Part shown: piece by piece, positions 25,201 to 35,929 of the stretch
Position numbering within the stretch: position 1 is the first letter of the stretch
Layout of the letters: each line of letters begins with the position of its first letter
DNA from: Paragonimus westermani
Lineage: Eukaryota; Platyhelminthes; Trematoda; Plagiorchiida; Troglotrematidae
Reading direction: 5' to 3'
DNA length: 64,000 nt
Assembly: GCA_008508345.1 (NCBI GenBank)
Contig: QNGE01001279.1
Coordinates: forward strand, 1-64,000
Program-made: the position numbers and the translations under genes
The notes under the pieces: generated by a model
What the model saw: the letters and a program-made list of their open reading frames with translations, nothing else
Told to the model about the DNA's origin: nothing
Databases searched by the model: none

Positions 25201-26334
25201 CTAATGAGTAGTATGACTTTTAATGCATTTACGAGTTTATCAAATGCGCATACCTAAAGAGCGATAAAATCTGCGAAGCCCATCACATGGTTTTAGTGAA
25301 TTTTAGTCACATACTACTTATGCCATCATGCCTTATAAACAATAATAGCGTTATCTAACAACTAGAGCCAGAGGGAATTTATGCGCAATTCCCGTCAGTA
25401 CCGTTTATATCTGCACTGATCTACGAACATCAGTGAGCTTGAGACAAACGACACAATTCAATCGTAAATGGGTTAGTACCTACCAGTGAAAGACTTCAAT
25501 TACTATGAACTGGACATCACTCGCGGTTGATCACAGCTCTGACATTCCCATACATTATTAGTGAGCCCTTTTAAAAAAAGAGACACCATGCTGGAGTTTT
25601 GTTTTTGTCACAGATCGTCATATCATTGTCATTTCGGAGCTTCGAACTTCAGTCACCAAACTCCCATTACTACTTACCAATTATTTCAACTTGAATGTGT
25701 TTTGCTTGAAAGCACACTTGTGTGACGCTTACCACATTAGCCGCTCAGCCTACACAACCTCGACAACTACTGGTCCTACCAGCACTCACTGGAATAAAGA
25801 CAGCTTTACGACGTAACAGCCAAGTTCCTGGCTGGAAACATTCTATCTTGTGATCATGTTACCTCAATGAGCATCTGCATATCAAATATCCTGTTGGGCC
25901 CACTCATGAATTAGCACTTCAGACAGACAACATGGGACCCGAATGCAAATAACCTATCACCCAGCTTGTTCTCAACACTCAGTCACACCGACGTGGTCAA
26001 CCAAACAAACGCACAGACACAAAAAGTCTTACTTCATGTATGGTCAGATGTCTGGAGTGTGGCCTCACTCCGAGGCGTAAGTCTATGTGAACTGTTTTAC
26101 AAATGCTTGACAGCCTGCTCTACGCTCAGATTATTTCATCAGGTTGATGTAGAGTAAACGTAGAGTCGTGCATTAAAACTAACGCAGTAAAAATAAGAGG
26201 CGCCACTTGAGGACGTTCATGAAAAAACCCTTATGCACCTTCTTTGATAAGGAGTTGCACGACCCGGTGGGTAAAACTTGCTTGATCGCGATAAGCTCAC
26301 GACCTTCTGCAACGTTGGGTTGGTCATGGGGGAA
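25201..26334. other. unassigned, with one old SINE fragment
   Basis: Holds the decayed hammerhead-SINE fragment at 25500-25620. Otherwise there are only short frames (63 codons at most) and no element I recognise. Confidence 0.4.
25500..25620 (-). mobile_element. old hammerhead-SINE fragment
   Basis: The minus strand matches the family tail (CTCTTTT, AAAGGGCTCACTA, TATGGGAATG, then GCTGTGATCA), preceded by a badly decayed ribozyme module with AUGACGA in place of CUGAUGA. Recognised by order of the short blocks; individual matches are weak. Confidence 0.4.
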
Positions 26335-26640
26335 TTATCTGATGACCTTCAGGATCGACGGGTTTTTATATCGAATAAACTGGTAACTGTAGTCCAAAAT
26401 TAGTAACTGTGTGGATTCATCAAAATAAACAGCAGTGTGTAAACGGCATCGAACAATTTCGCTCACTGATTGCTCCCCGAAACTGTCCGTCACAGTGTGT
26501 TCGGACGAATCTCTAAAATGAGAGCAAATTTCCGGCAACTTCTCTACGGAATTATGCCACTGAGATCGTAACACAATCCTTTCGAGGTACCCAGCTTCTA
26601 GTTTGTAACCTTTATTCTGAACAAATTCGGTTGCTCCACA
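26335..26640 (-). CDS. candidate last exon, unrecognised minus-strand gene
   Basis: A minus-strand frame is open from about 26660 to a TAA at 26335-26337. It reads GYKLEAGYLERIVLRSQW, then VEKLPEICSHFRDSSEH, and ends in an aromatic-rich part (LLILDYSYQFIRYKNPSIL). Composition is coding-like and there is no good competing frame. A possible acceptor is TTTCAG near 26665. It lies downstream of the exon-like block at 26966-27201, but the phases do not join directly, so an exon in between or pseudogenisation would be needed. No family recognised. Confidence 0.3.
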   Translation of the reverse strand, partial: CGATEFVQNKGYKLEAGYLERIVLRSQWHNSVEKLPEICSHFRDSSEHTVTDSFGEQSVSEIVRCRLHTAVYFDESTQLLILDYSYQFIRYKNPSILKVIR

Positions 26641-26965
26641 CAGGTGTTGGGAATAAAACTGAAATTCCCAACGATTGATCTAACTCCATAATATGTGATG
26701 CGAATTAACAATTTCATTTCCAAACTTAATGTTAAGGCGCTGACCTGGTTGATGAACCAGAGAGACTCTACACGACCATATGCTGGTTTCTATCCGTGTG
26801 TTGACTTTCAGCACTTTGAGTACAACATGGTCAAAGAACGTCGTAGCAGTGTGGCGATCTGTACATGCCTAGTATTGGGCAGACCGACAAAATTATCGAT
26901 TCTGGTCACCGCAATCAGCACAGATTCATATCTGTTGGTTCCAGACCTAGTAGTACCTGACTTAC

Positions 26966-27201
26966 CACGCGCTTCTCATCAGAGCAGTGTCACAATCCAA
27001 CAAATGTTCACCAGTTTGGAGTGGGTCTTCCAAGACGAATTCCTCACCCACCCATATAAACTGATTCAGTTTTGGTGACGTGTCGAACAACACAATCTCG
27101 TGACACTTCATATTCTCCGGAGAGGTATTGCTTTGCACTTCTTTGAGCAGATACGTAGTGTCGGGGACGTCATCAGTTCCCCGCAAATATTGTGTGACAG
27201 G
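26966..27201 (-). CDS. candidate internal exon, unrecognised minus-strand gene
   Basis: On the minus strand the block opens after TTTGTTAG and runs 236 bases to a perfect donor, GTG-GTAAGT. The translation begins PVTQYLRGTDDVPDTTYLL and continues through LFDTSPKLNQFIWVGEEF, an acidic, globular-looking sequence. Phase is 0 on entry and 2 on exit. The nearest phase-compatible acceptor (CCCAATACTAG near 26875) would give a short terminal exon ending in TGA. The strong donor and composition support an exon; the product is unknown. Confidence 0.4.
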
Positions 27202-30200
27202 CTAACAAATTACACTGGTGAGTGACCTACATAGTTGGCACGGGCGTGCGCTACTTCGTCCTTCAATCCTTGTGCAAAATCTCTGGCACCCCATCTACGT
27301 GCCCGAACGCTCATACGCCTACATCCCGCCTACGCGCATAATCGTTCACACGCTTACATCTGGCTACGCGCACCACTGTACTGTTCGGCTGATCACTTGG
27401 TCCACCTTTGATTTGGTCTTCTGATTGGTCAAAAACCTTTTAAATATGATCCGATTTGTGACCGTGATGTTCTCAGATTGAGTGGCATAGGGGAGTTCTG
27501 TCCGGAGGCCAGTCTTTTCTCAGTGTTCATGCGTTAGCCTCGGGTGGCTGGGTCGGTCGGGAAGTTTCGAACTAGTCGTGCATATTCCGTTGTTCCGTTA
27601 TACACCGTTTCACTGACCGTTATTCCGTTACCTGTTTACGTGCGCGTAGGACCTTGAACAAGTTACAACACTTAGAAACCAAAGTTTCAAACAATCTACC
27701 TACTTCTAAACCACAACTTAATGCATTCTGGATGAGATAGACTAGAGGTATTTCTCATCAGCTCATAGAACAGATGTCAGTTTGCCTGTCAATTTGTTAA
27801 TTTCTGATCCTCAGTCATTCTCACACACAAAGTCCTCTCCATCTAAAATGTGTTCTCAAACTTCACATATATTCCAGAGTAGGTTTGTTGTCAAGATACG
27901 AGTAGTATCCGTCCACCTAGAACTTATATGGACTGATGACTTTTTATGCTACCTAGTTCAGTGGTCACCAATTGTTGCTAATATCCATGTAGTTCGTAGC
28001 CCTTACTGACCATGTAGATATTCCACTGTCCGATGAACTTGTTGCTTAGACTGCATACGTTTGACGAACCGCCTATTAAGTAAACAAGAGAACTGTATGA
28101 AATAGACTGAGTGGTAAAATTCCATCTTATATCCCAAACTTGAACACCGGAAAAACCGAACAACAAATATTAATTTTTGCTTCCTTTCGTCCGAACTTTT
28201 ATTCACCTTCATTGTTCTCGGATCGTTTCTACTATCTTCGAACAGAATTGAACAAGTTTAGGAAACTTCCTTTGAAAGCAGTCGATAGTTAAATATTGAT
28301 ACACGATTAATTTTTGAGTACATCAGGGAATAGGTCAAATAATTTGTTACATTTTCTTGTAATAATCAGATTTAGGGATTCCAACTAGCCCTATGAATCG
28401 TACTTGAACCTGAACCTCTGATGTAGGGAATAGACGGGAGACATTAGGGTTCTTCCAGCATCATTACATCAGTATTGAAGAAATCAGAAGCTGCCATCGG
28501 TTGGACTCAGTGTCACAAGCTGTAGTCTGATGGGTCCAATGAGGTGCAAAATACTTGGTGAATATTGAAATGAATAACAGTGAAAGCGTTTGTCTAATCA
28601 CCATTTTGTGTAATAAAGCGCTGTTAGAATGTTTCACTGCTAGATCGCCTTTTGCTTTGGGGTCTTGGGATGCGGTGACCAAACATACTTTCGTCATAGT
28701 TTTGTGCGTTTATTCAATCGGATTTCGATCATCTAGAACACACATAACTGAAACTGAGCAACTCCGGATAGCTCTTGTCGAACATGACATAAATGACGGT
28801 CAGTTCTACTACAATTTGTTCAATAAGTTTAACAATTTTTAACGTAAAAGTCAGTGTTATGGTCTCGTTCGGAAAAAAACCTCAGCCCAATCTCAATTCA
28901 TCTTCCATACACTTAGCTATTAAGAAGTCAACGTGACCGATTATTTATCATCGTCTAATAGTCAACCACAATTGTTGTGGTGCCAGCCCGAAGAAAAAAG
29001 AGGTGGTGAGGAAGCCAACTTTATTTTAAGTCAGCTGACTGCTTTTAAGTTGTTCACGGTTGATCTGCCATTACAATCACCGGACTACTTTCATATCAAG
29101 GTGTCAATAAAAAATTAAAATTCAGGAAATCTTAGTAGCCGTTCGAGCTGAGTAAAGGACATTCGTGTACTTGTTCGACTTGGTACACGTGGATTCCCAT
29201 TTCTTTTTCGCGGCTTCAAATACAAACTAACAAGCGAATCACTGCACACTGTTTCAGGCTGAGCTTGTTTCCTCCAGTGAACTGTGAAGTCGGTGAAGTA
29301 ATCTGCTTTGGTTTGACGTATCATTTTGCTGATTAGAAGATCTAAACTATCAGTTCAGTTGTCTTGCTGATCAGGCAGATTCAGACCTACTTTATAAAGC
29401 TTATTCCGATAAACTTATTCCCATTTGAGGAACACAAATTGCCTTGCTATGGCTCTGATAGCAGTGTGCAACGGTTACCCTAATCGCTTGATTTGTATAC
29501 TCTGTGTGCGGCTGACCTAATGTCTTATTTCTGATCTGGCTAGCACAGCAAGATTGGATTTTGTGGTTCCTCAGTGCCAAAATTTTGAGTGTGATATACT
29601 GGATGGTTTGACCACCGATAGATGTTTTACACTTGATATAACGGGGGAGAAATTGATGTTTAAAGACTGAGTCATCTATATTGTAACAGAAACTGTATCT
29701 TCGGGAAATTACAGAACCACTTTTCAATTGCATCGATGAAACTTAGAAAGTAGTCCAACAGATACACAACATTAACAGCGTTACCTGCATTCGCACATTT
29801 ACGACTCCCAAATAACACGTGACACTGTTAACCATGATTGGTAGTGTGATGTCAACGCGTAATGGTATTATGCGACAAAGAAGACATGTGCATCTTTTCT
29901 GCATCATGTCGTCTGCTACACGTTAAAACTACTCTGGGAGTATCAGTGGGTGATCAACAAAATAAGCCTATGGTTCACTATTCCACACCCTGAAAGTGCG
30001 TAGAAATCTGAATAGTTCTGTCACGTAGCAAAATCTACACCTACTGTTCACTAGGCCATGTACATTTTTGCACTGCTTTTGACGCTATAGTTTAAATTGT
30101 TATCGACTGACCTCAAGGTATGATAGTAGCCGATGGTATGTATTAGAAACTGTAGGCTATATTTGTCATCTAGAATGGCATCATTATGGTACATTTACGA

Positions 30201-30283
30201 TCTGACCAGGATCGTTGTGAAAATGATGAGCGATCCAAACAAACAAGTGACTACACCCATTTTTTGGTGATTTACCAACCAAG
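27202..30283. other. unassigned; a few coding-like frames
   Basis: 27280-27370 is a cytosine-rich stretch with irregular CGCCTAC/ACGC repeats. Two + frames look mildly coding-like: 28555-28842, and 28962-29118 after the acceptor CGTCTAATAG (PEEKRGGEEANFILSQL, ending in TAA). They cannot be joined in phase by any splice site I can see. No SINE or retroelement is recognised before 30.28 kb. Confidence 0.3.
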
Positions 30284-31342
30284 ATGTTGAAACGTGAGAT
30301 CACTGTAAGCTCATTCTGCAAGCAGGCTGAGAGTTTATGGGAGTTCATCACTTCTAGTGGTGTTCGACAGGGGTGTCCGATTTCCCCCTTCCTGTTCAAT
30401 TTTGTCATGGACGACATTCTGGAGGGGACGCTCCGTGAATCCAGTGGGCTTGGTGTTGAGCTTCTTCCTGGCGCTAGATTGACCGATCTGGAGTACACGG
30501 ACGACATTGTCTTACTTAGCCCCTCTGCCGAAGACGTACACACCATTCTGAACAAGGTGAGTGACCGGGCTGGCTTGTATGGAATGGGCCTCGCACCTTC
30601 AAAATGCAAAGTGCTACTTCAAGACTGGGGCATTTCCACCCCTACTTTCTTTATTGCAGATAATACGCTTGAGACTGTGGACAGTTTCACATACTTAGGT
30701 AGCACTATCTCGTCAGCCTGTAATATTTCTGATGAGATATCAGTGAGGATAACAAAGGCACGAGTTGCCTTTGTCGAACTGCGTCATCTGTGGCGTTGAA
30801 AAGACGTTCGCTCGTCGCTGAAAGGAAGGGTATATAATGCCTGTGTGCGTTCCATTTTGTTGTATGGTTCGGAAACGTGGCCTGTTCGCAAACAGGATAT
30901 CAACAGGCTTGCTGTGTTTGACCATCGTTGTCTCCGCCACTTGGCCCACCATAAGTGGACTGATCGCGTGAGCAATGTGGCAGTTCGCCGGCGCGTATTC
31001 CGGAACGCTCCAGATGCGCGACCAATTGGTCAACTAATTACGTTGCACAGACTGAGGTGGTTGGGCCACGTGCTCCGTAGGCTACTTGAGCGTTTACCGT
31101 ACCGGGCATCATATACTGAGGCCACTAACACCTGGGTAAAACCTCGTGGTGGTCAAGCAACAACATGGTCATGAAATATGAAAACCTTGACGGTTCCATT
31201 GAGCAAAGTGGGCAGGCATCGGCTGCCTGGATGGGGTCCTCGTGATCACTCGAACCGCTGGTTAGATACGCTATCCGAGATGGCGATGTGTCGCAGTCAA
31301 TGGCGTACCTGTATCTATACCATTTCTAGTTCTTCCGCTTAG
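30284..31342 (+). pseudogene. 5'-truncated RTE/SR2-like retrotransposon fragment
   Basis: The fragment starts just before reverse-transcriptase motif B (SGVRQGCPISPFLFNFVMDD) and keeps the catalytic YTDD (near 30494-30505), FTYLGSTISS, then LLYGSETWPV, DHRCLRHLAHHKW and RWLGHVLR. The C-terminus is RLPGWGPRD and LSEMAMCRSQW, with a final TAG at 31340. The first break is an in-frame TGA at 30797-30799 (a CGA-to-TGA change would explain it); the same frame continues to a second stop at 31174, after which the reading frame resumes. Upstream endonuclease sequence is absent, as in 5'-truncated insertions. Much better preserved than the copy at 20-23 kb. Confidence 0.85.
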
Positions 31343-32160
31343 TCTTCTGTAATATTTGTTGATCTTCTTTGTAACGTTTCCTTCTAGGCTATTCCACGTC
31401 AGTGTTGAGGTGAGCGGTGGTCCGAGCCACAATACCTTTTGGTCAGGCTCATGGCTGATGACGATAATGATGGTGTTGAAACCAGTGAGGAATATTCATG
31501 TCATAAACTGTCTCGACTAAATTTGGGCCCAGTAGTCTTGTCAGAAGACGCATGTTAGTGTATGAATATTTTTCACTAATTCTCATCAATTCCAAATAAG
31601 GTGCTAGCGTCATCATACCGTACTCAACGACCACCTCGGCCAAATGGTCCGAATATCTTAATCATCCGATCATTGTTCGTGGATTACATGCACAGTGTGT
31701 GTAACGCGATCAAGACCACCTGTAAACAAAGTGTAAGAGATTGCATACGTTCCACCCCCCTTTTTGATGCTTGTTTTTTCAACAACAACGATTCACATCT
31801 CATTCACTTAATTTTCGTGTAATCCCTCTTCAGTGAGACATGAACTAATGTATCGTAAATGCATAAGCATTGATTGGGGATTCAGTATTAACACTGACGT
31901 TGTTTGAATGAATACAATACTATCAAATCCGTACAATGTAAAAACAGGATCTGTGAACTTAATTCACTAACAAAATGCTCAATTTGAACTGGATTCGAGA
32001 AGAAAAATTCACACGACTTCGTCACATATCGATGTTCATAAACGAACTATTGATGTAACGCTTTGAGCTGTTTCGCCCTGCAAGTTCTTATGTTGCAATA
32101 CCAACTGTATCTCTGAAGTAACTTCACAGATATGAATATATATTTGACGATAATGAGACT
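31343..32160. other. 3' flank of RTE fragment and PLE flank, unassigned
   Basis: Contains the possible 3' UTR of the RTE fragment (to about 31450) and AT-rich sequence up to the PLE. No gene is recognised. Confidence 0.4.
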
Positions 32161-32357
32161 AAGGTGATTTTGGCGAACAGTCTGTTTTCGGTTATTCATC
32201 ATCGGGCCAATTACATAACATTTTATACCATCATGGTTTTCAAGCGAGAAGAAATCAAGAGCAATTAGTCACATAACCACATCAAACGGTTGTGAATTGG
32301 ACGACAATTAGGTAACAAAATTGACCTCCGGAGTTGTCAAGTGGGTAATGGGGGGCC
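32161..32357 (-). repeat. PLE pseudo-LTR, 3' copy
   Basis: 197-bp direct repeat identical to 34788-34984. On the minus strand it starts GGCCCCCCATTACCC and ends AAAATCACCTT. It contains the last 16 codons and the stop of the PLE ORF at its 5' side and a hammerhead-like motif at its 3' side. Confidence 0.93.
32170..32210 (-). ncRNA. hammerhead-like motif in 3' pseudo-LTR
   Basis: On the minus strand, UUGGC pairs with GCCAA (stem I, 5 bp). Between them come CCGAUGA (consensus CUGAUGA), a 9-nt segment, GAAA, and a small stem III (AACA, loop GAC, UGUU) followed by C, giving a UUC cleavage triplet at about 32175/32174. The weak points are C instead of U at core position 4 and no convincing stem II. 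PLE terminal repeats are known to carry hammerheads, which supports the reading; activity is doubtful. Confidence 0.45.
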
Positions 32358-34770
32358 ATGGTAACCGTAGGGTCTGAACAAATTTCTTCTGAGCGCACAA
32401 CTGTGGATTGCGCAACCGGATTCCGATCGCTTCCGCGGTGGCCAGAATACGAAATTTGACTCCTCTAGATTGACGGCTGGGCAGGCGGTAAATGGGCTGG
32501 AAAGCCACTTCTGGGGAGATTTGGTGCCCTGTGTCTACAAGGTGCGCCAGAATTGCACTCGAAATGGACTTCACCTCGCCCTTAGCTAGCCAAGTGGGGT
32601 GGTGCTCACGTATCCTCTGAGAAAGGCGCCTGGTTGTGCGACCGACGTAACTTGCTCCACAGGAGCATTTGAAGGAGTAAACACAAAATGAAGTCACACA
32701 TTTAGGCAACGTATCTTTGAGTTGTACGTGGACTACCGGGTTTGATCCGAATGTGATTCGCAGTTGTGCCGCATTGTAGGTCTTTTCAATTGCGTTACGT
32801 ATTCTGCGAGTCACCAATTCGGCCAAGGCCTCGCCTTTGTAAGCTAGCGTCATGTAAACGGACTTCTTTTCCGCAGATAGGAGCTTAACTTTTGGTTCTG
32901 TCAGTTCCATATGTTTATCCACGAATTTTACAGGATAAGAGTTCTCTGCGAGTATCCGCCGTAAAAAGACCATTTCTGTTTCAATCATGTCATCAGTACA
33001 TATCCTCATAGCTCTGTGTGTTAAACTACGAACGAGGTTTCTCTTCTGTCTGAGCGGTACGTAACTGAAAAAATGAGTATACTGGCCGTTCCAAGTCCCC
33101 TTCCTGTGAATACCCCTCTGAAGTGAACCATCTGTACGACGATTCAGTGCCACATCCAGAAAGGATATTTGTCTATCTTTCTCGGCCTCAAGTGTAAAGT
33201 TGAGATTAGGATGTGCCTTGTTCGCCTCCGCGAATAGGCAGTTTAGATCCATAGTTTCGTCAACCACACAGATGATGTCGTCCATGTACCTTTTGTAGAG
33301 AGCGCTATTGTCAATAATCCCACGTAGCGTAGTTCTTTCTAACATTGCCATGAAGATATCTGCTAACAGTGGGCCTAACGGTGACCCCATCGCAACGCCG
33401 TCCTTCTGACGGTATCTTTTTCCATCAATCTGAAACTGTACATTCTGCGTGCAAGTTAATATCAGCTGCTTGAGCGCGTCTTCGGGTAAACCCACATTTA
33501 AACCTTCTGAACGAATATAACCGCAGAGATAGTCAACGGTTTCTACAAGTGGTACATTCGTGAACAAAGAGCATACATCGAGGGAAAAAATCTTCTTGTT
33601 TTCCACATTCAGCGAACGGATGGAATCAACGAACTCAAACGTGTCTTTTAGCGAATGCACTGCAATGTCCTTCCGAACGGGTTCTAGCAACTCTGTTAGC
33701 CACTGTGCCATCGAATGATATGGAGAATTACACATATCAAGAATCGGGCGTAATGGCCATCCTTCCTTGTGAACCTTCGGTAAACCATACAGTCTGGGTA
33801 TTATGGTTCCAGTTGGTCGAATTCGTTCGAACGTCGCGGAGTCTATCAAACCCTGTTGTTTTAGCTTTCTTACAGTTCTGGAAATGCTTTTCTCGATCGC
33901 ATCGGTCTTATCTTTCTCGTTTAGTGGGCTGCTGAATTTAGACGAGTCACTCAAAATGTTGGTCATTTTCTGCATGTAAGTCAACTTGTCCATTAAAACA
34001 ATTCCTGCACCTTTGTCAGGCTTCGACAATAGAATATCATTATTTCTTCTCAAATCATCCAGCTCTTGGAAATGCCGTCTCGTTAAAATACTGCTTAAGT
34101 GCGGTTTAGCGTTGAGGTACTGATAGGACGTGTTAACTAGGGTGGTTTTGAAGTGTTCTGTATTGAGCTCTGACGACGGAACCAGTGATTCGACCTGACT
34201 GTATAAATTCTCAAACTGAACCTCCAAATCAAGCTGTTTCAATTTATTTCTGGGGCAGCAAAACTTAGGACCGAGTGACAAAACCTCTAGCAACGGTTTC
34301 GATAGATGCATCGTTGTAAAATTGTGGACATACCTTTCAGGATTGCTCGGGAACTCAGATACCATACTTGTAGAATTCAGGTTTCTTTTCAATTTGTTAG
34401 ACTTCATACTCGCTTGCTTCCTGACGATGTTCTGAACATATTCTTCGAATTGAACTCGCTCTTCAGTGGTGAGTGATTCTACCGCTGTGACTCGTTGATT
34501 TAAATTTCGCATCAGCTCATCGATCCTTGCAGAGTTTGTTTCTAGTTCATTCAGTGCGTGTCGTTTCAGCGTGCTTCCCGTAGGTTGAATGCCATTTCGC
34601 CGCAAAACCCTCCAGAAGTATTTTGGATATTGTCTCGCAGTAACGCATTCAGTGAGGAACCGAATATGGACTTTCGCCAGTTCAAGTTTCGTGCTGTATT
34701 TCAAGTAGCCGTTCAGCTGCTTAAGCACGGTGGGATCCTTGGATTGCTTCAACGATTCGAATAGACCCAT
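32308..34770 (-). CDS. Penelope-like reverse transcriptase / GIY-YIG endonuclease
   Basis: A single open frame encodes the PLE polyprotein that reverse-transcribes the element and nicks target DNA. Counting from the in-frame TTG at 34788 (826 codons), an N-terminal helical region (1-250) precedes RT motifs KPDKGAGIV (256), RLYGLPKVHKEGWPLRPIL (332-350), FSLDVCSLF with the first catalytic Asp (401-409), KDGVAMGSPLGP (462-473) and YMDD (501-504). ISFLDV is at 541. The C-terminal GIY-YIG domain has VYSF (703-706), two cysteines (708, 710), YVGRT (714), R725, and a late Glu (786) before IGIRLRNPQ. The first ATG is codon 7 (34770), taken here as the start. Upstream the frame is open to a TAA in the 5' repeat, with no other ATG. 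Length is normal for a PLE and no inactivating change is seen. Confidence 0.93.
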   Translation of the reverse strand: MGLFESLKQSKDPTVLKQLNGYLKYSTKLELAKVHIRFLTECVTARQYPKYFWRVLRRNGIQPTGSTLKRHALNELETNSARIDELMRNLNQRVTAVESLTTEERVQFEEYVQNIVRKQASMKSNKLKRNLNSTSMVSEFPSNPERYVHNFTTMHLSKPLLEVLSLGPKFCCPRNKLKQLDLEVQFENLYSQVESLVPSSELNTEHFKTTLVNTSYQYLNAKPHLSSILTRRHFQELDDLRRNNDILLSKPDKGAGIVLMDKLTYMQKMTNILSDSSKFSSPLNEKDKTDAIEKSISRTVRKLKQQGLIDSATFERIRPTGTIIPRLYGLPKVHKEGWPLRPILDMCNSPYHSMAQWLTELLEPVRKDIAVHSLKDTFEFVDSIRSLNVENKKIFSLDVCSLFTNVPLVETVDYLCGYIRSEGLNVGLPEDALKQLILTCTQNVQFQIDGKRYRQKDGVAMGSPLGPLLADIFMAMLERTTLRGIIDNSALYKRYMDDIICVVDETMDLNCLFAEANKAHPNLNFTLEAEKDRQISFLDVALNRRTDGSLQRGIHRKGTWNGQYTHFFSYVPLRQKRNLVRSLTHRAMRICTDDMIETEMVFLRRILAENSYPVKFVDKHMELTEPKVKLLSAEKKSVYMTLAYKGEALAELVTRRIRNAIEKTYNAAQLRITFGSNPVVHVQLKDTLPKCVTSFCVYSFKCSCGASYVGRTTRRLSQRIREHHPTWLAKGEVKSISSAILAHLVDTGHQISPEVAFQPIYRLPSRQSRGVKFRILATAEAIGIRLRNPQLCAQKKFVQTLRLPWPPITHLTTPEVNFVT

Positions 34771-34787
34771 GAGTTCATTAGAAGACA

Positions 34788-34984
34788 AAGGTGATTTTGG
34801 CGAACAGTCTGTTTTCGGTTATTCATCATCGGGCCAATTACATAACATTTTATACCATCATGGTTTTCAAGCGAGAAGAAATCAAGAGCAATTAGTCACA
34901 TAACCACATCAAACGGTTGTGAATTGGACGACAATTAGGTAACAAAATTGACCTCCGGAGTTGTCAAGTGGGTAATGGGGGGCC
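34788..34984 (-). repeat. PLE pseudo-LTR, 5' copy
   Basis: Identical to 32161-32357. It abuts the ORF: the first ATG lies 18 nt downstream of its end. It would serve as leader and probably promoter region. Confidence 0.93.
34797..34837 (-). ncRNA. hammerhead-like motif in 5' pseudo-LTR
   Basis: Same motif as at 32170-32210, with predicted cleavage at about 34802/34801, roughly 30 nt before the first ATG. A functional copy here would release the 5' end of the ORF transcript. It has the same weaknesses (core position 4, stem II). Confidence 0.45.
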
Positions 34985-35700
34985 GTATAATGTTTCCCAA
35001 AGAGGAAAATCCCTAAGATTGAGTTACAAAGATTTCAGCGTTCGACACCACCATGAAGAAGGAAAACTCGCTAAAAGTACACAGGAGGCGAACTCGGGAG
35101 CTTGGCATGAACCAACTCTTTTGTAAAAAAACAGGTCAACTTCTACTAAAGTCAAAGCAAAAAAGTCAGTCCAGTGTGGTGTTCAAACATGACTGATCGA
35201 GAAATGTCTAAAGAACTTGACATCAGTTTTATTGGGTGGAATGTTTGTTCTGTAAACCAAGCCAAATTAACACCCAGCAAACGATCAGTTGTGTGGATGT
35301 GTTGTGCACACTGCACCTGATTTGATGCAAACATAAGGGCGTACAGAACATTAGACTGTTATTCTCGATAGCTGAATGTTAAAACTTTCGACTAACGTAA
35401 AGCAGTTACACTGTGAGATGAGGGCTTTTCCGCCTTAAAACAGGAAGAAACAAATCAAGGTTTAACAATTTTTTTGAGTTTCTCAAACAACGGCAATTAA
35501 TGACTTCGTTAATCTCAGCCATACCACTAGGTCAATTATTCAAAATATCAGTAAGACCACTGTTGGAAAAAGTTTCGCCTTTAATTCCGTCGTTTCTGAT
35601 ACCACAGGTAGCCCTTGTCAACGAAATTTTCTAATCAATCATAAATTGACTGCAGATTTCGCATTCAAAAATTCTTTTCAGCTAACTGATAACGGAAAGG
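34985..35700. other. unassigned 5' flank of PLE
   Basis: AT-rich, with short frames only; nothing recognised. Confidence 0.4.
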
Positions 35701-35736
35701 CACACTAGGGTAGAGTTTCGCTCTTGTCAGTAGTGC
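35701..35736 (-). ncRNA. hammerhead remnant with internal deletion
   Basis: On the minus strand GCACTA, CTGA, then (about 10 nt missing) CAAGAGC, GAAA, CTCTACC, C, and TAGTGT. Stem I is perfectly kept while the deletion removes the end of the core and the 5' half of stem II. A fragment of the hammerhead SINE. Confidence 0.55.
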
Positions 35737-35929
35737 ATCAGTAACCCAAAATCGTTATCAGCATGTTGAATGAATATAAGAATTTTGACTTGTCTAGGAA
35801 GTCCTAGTCGCGGAGTTATCGATTAGAGCGCATAGGCAGTGATTGTGTTCCCTATGGAAAAGGTGAGCAACCTCATTACTCTTCCCAGTCAGAAATGGTT
35901 GGGCTTTCAAATATGACAAGTCGACCGGG

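Larger units (their letters stand above)
32161..34984 (-). mobile_element. Penelope-like retroelement, structurally complete
   Basis: The element consists of two identical 197-bp direct repeats (pseudo-LTRs) flanking one long ORF on the minus strand. The terminal repeats and the fused RT plus GIY-YIG protein are hallmarks of endonuclease-bearing PLEs. The ORF ends inside the downstream repeat. No clear target-site duplication is visible: ATAATG occurs at 32150-32155 and 34987-34992, a few bases away from the edges. Identical repeats and an unbroken ORF point to a recent insertion. Confidence 0.93.

Noticed and set aside
32161..34984. LTR retrotransposon
   Set aside because: The terminal repeats are direct, but the protein has no gag, protease, RNase H or integrase; the RT and GIY-YIG domains identify a Penelope-like element.
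32150..34992. ATAATG as PLE target-site duplication
   Set aside because: The two copies lie a few bases away from the repeat edges and are only 6 bp in AT-rich DNA.
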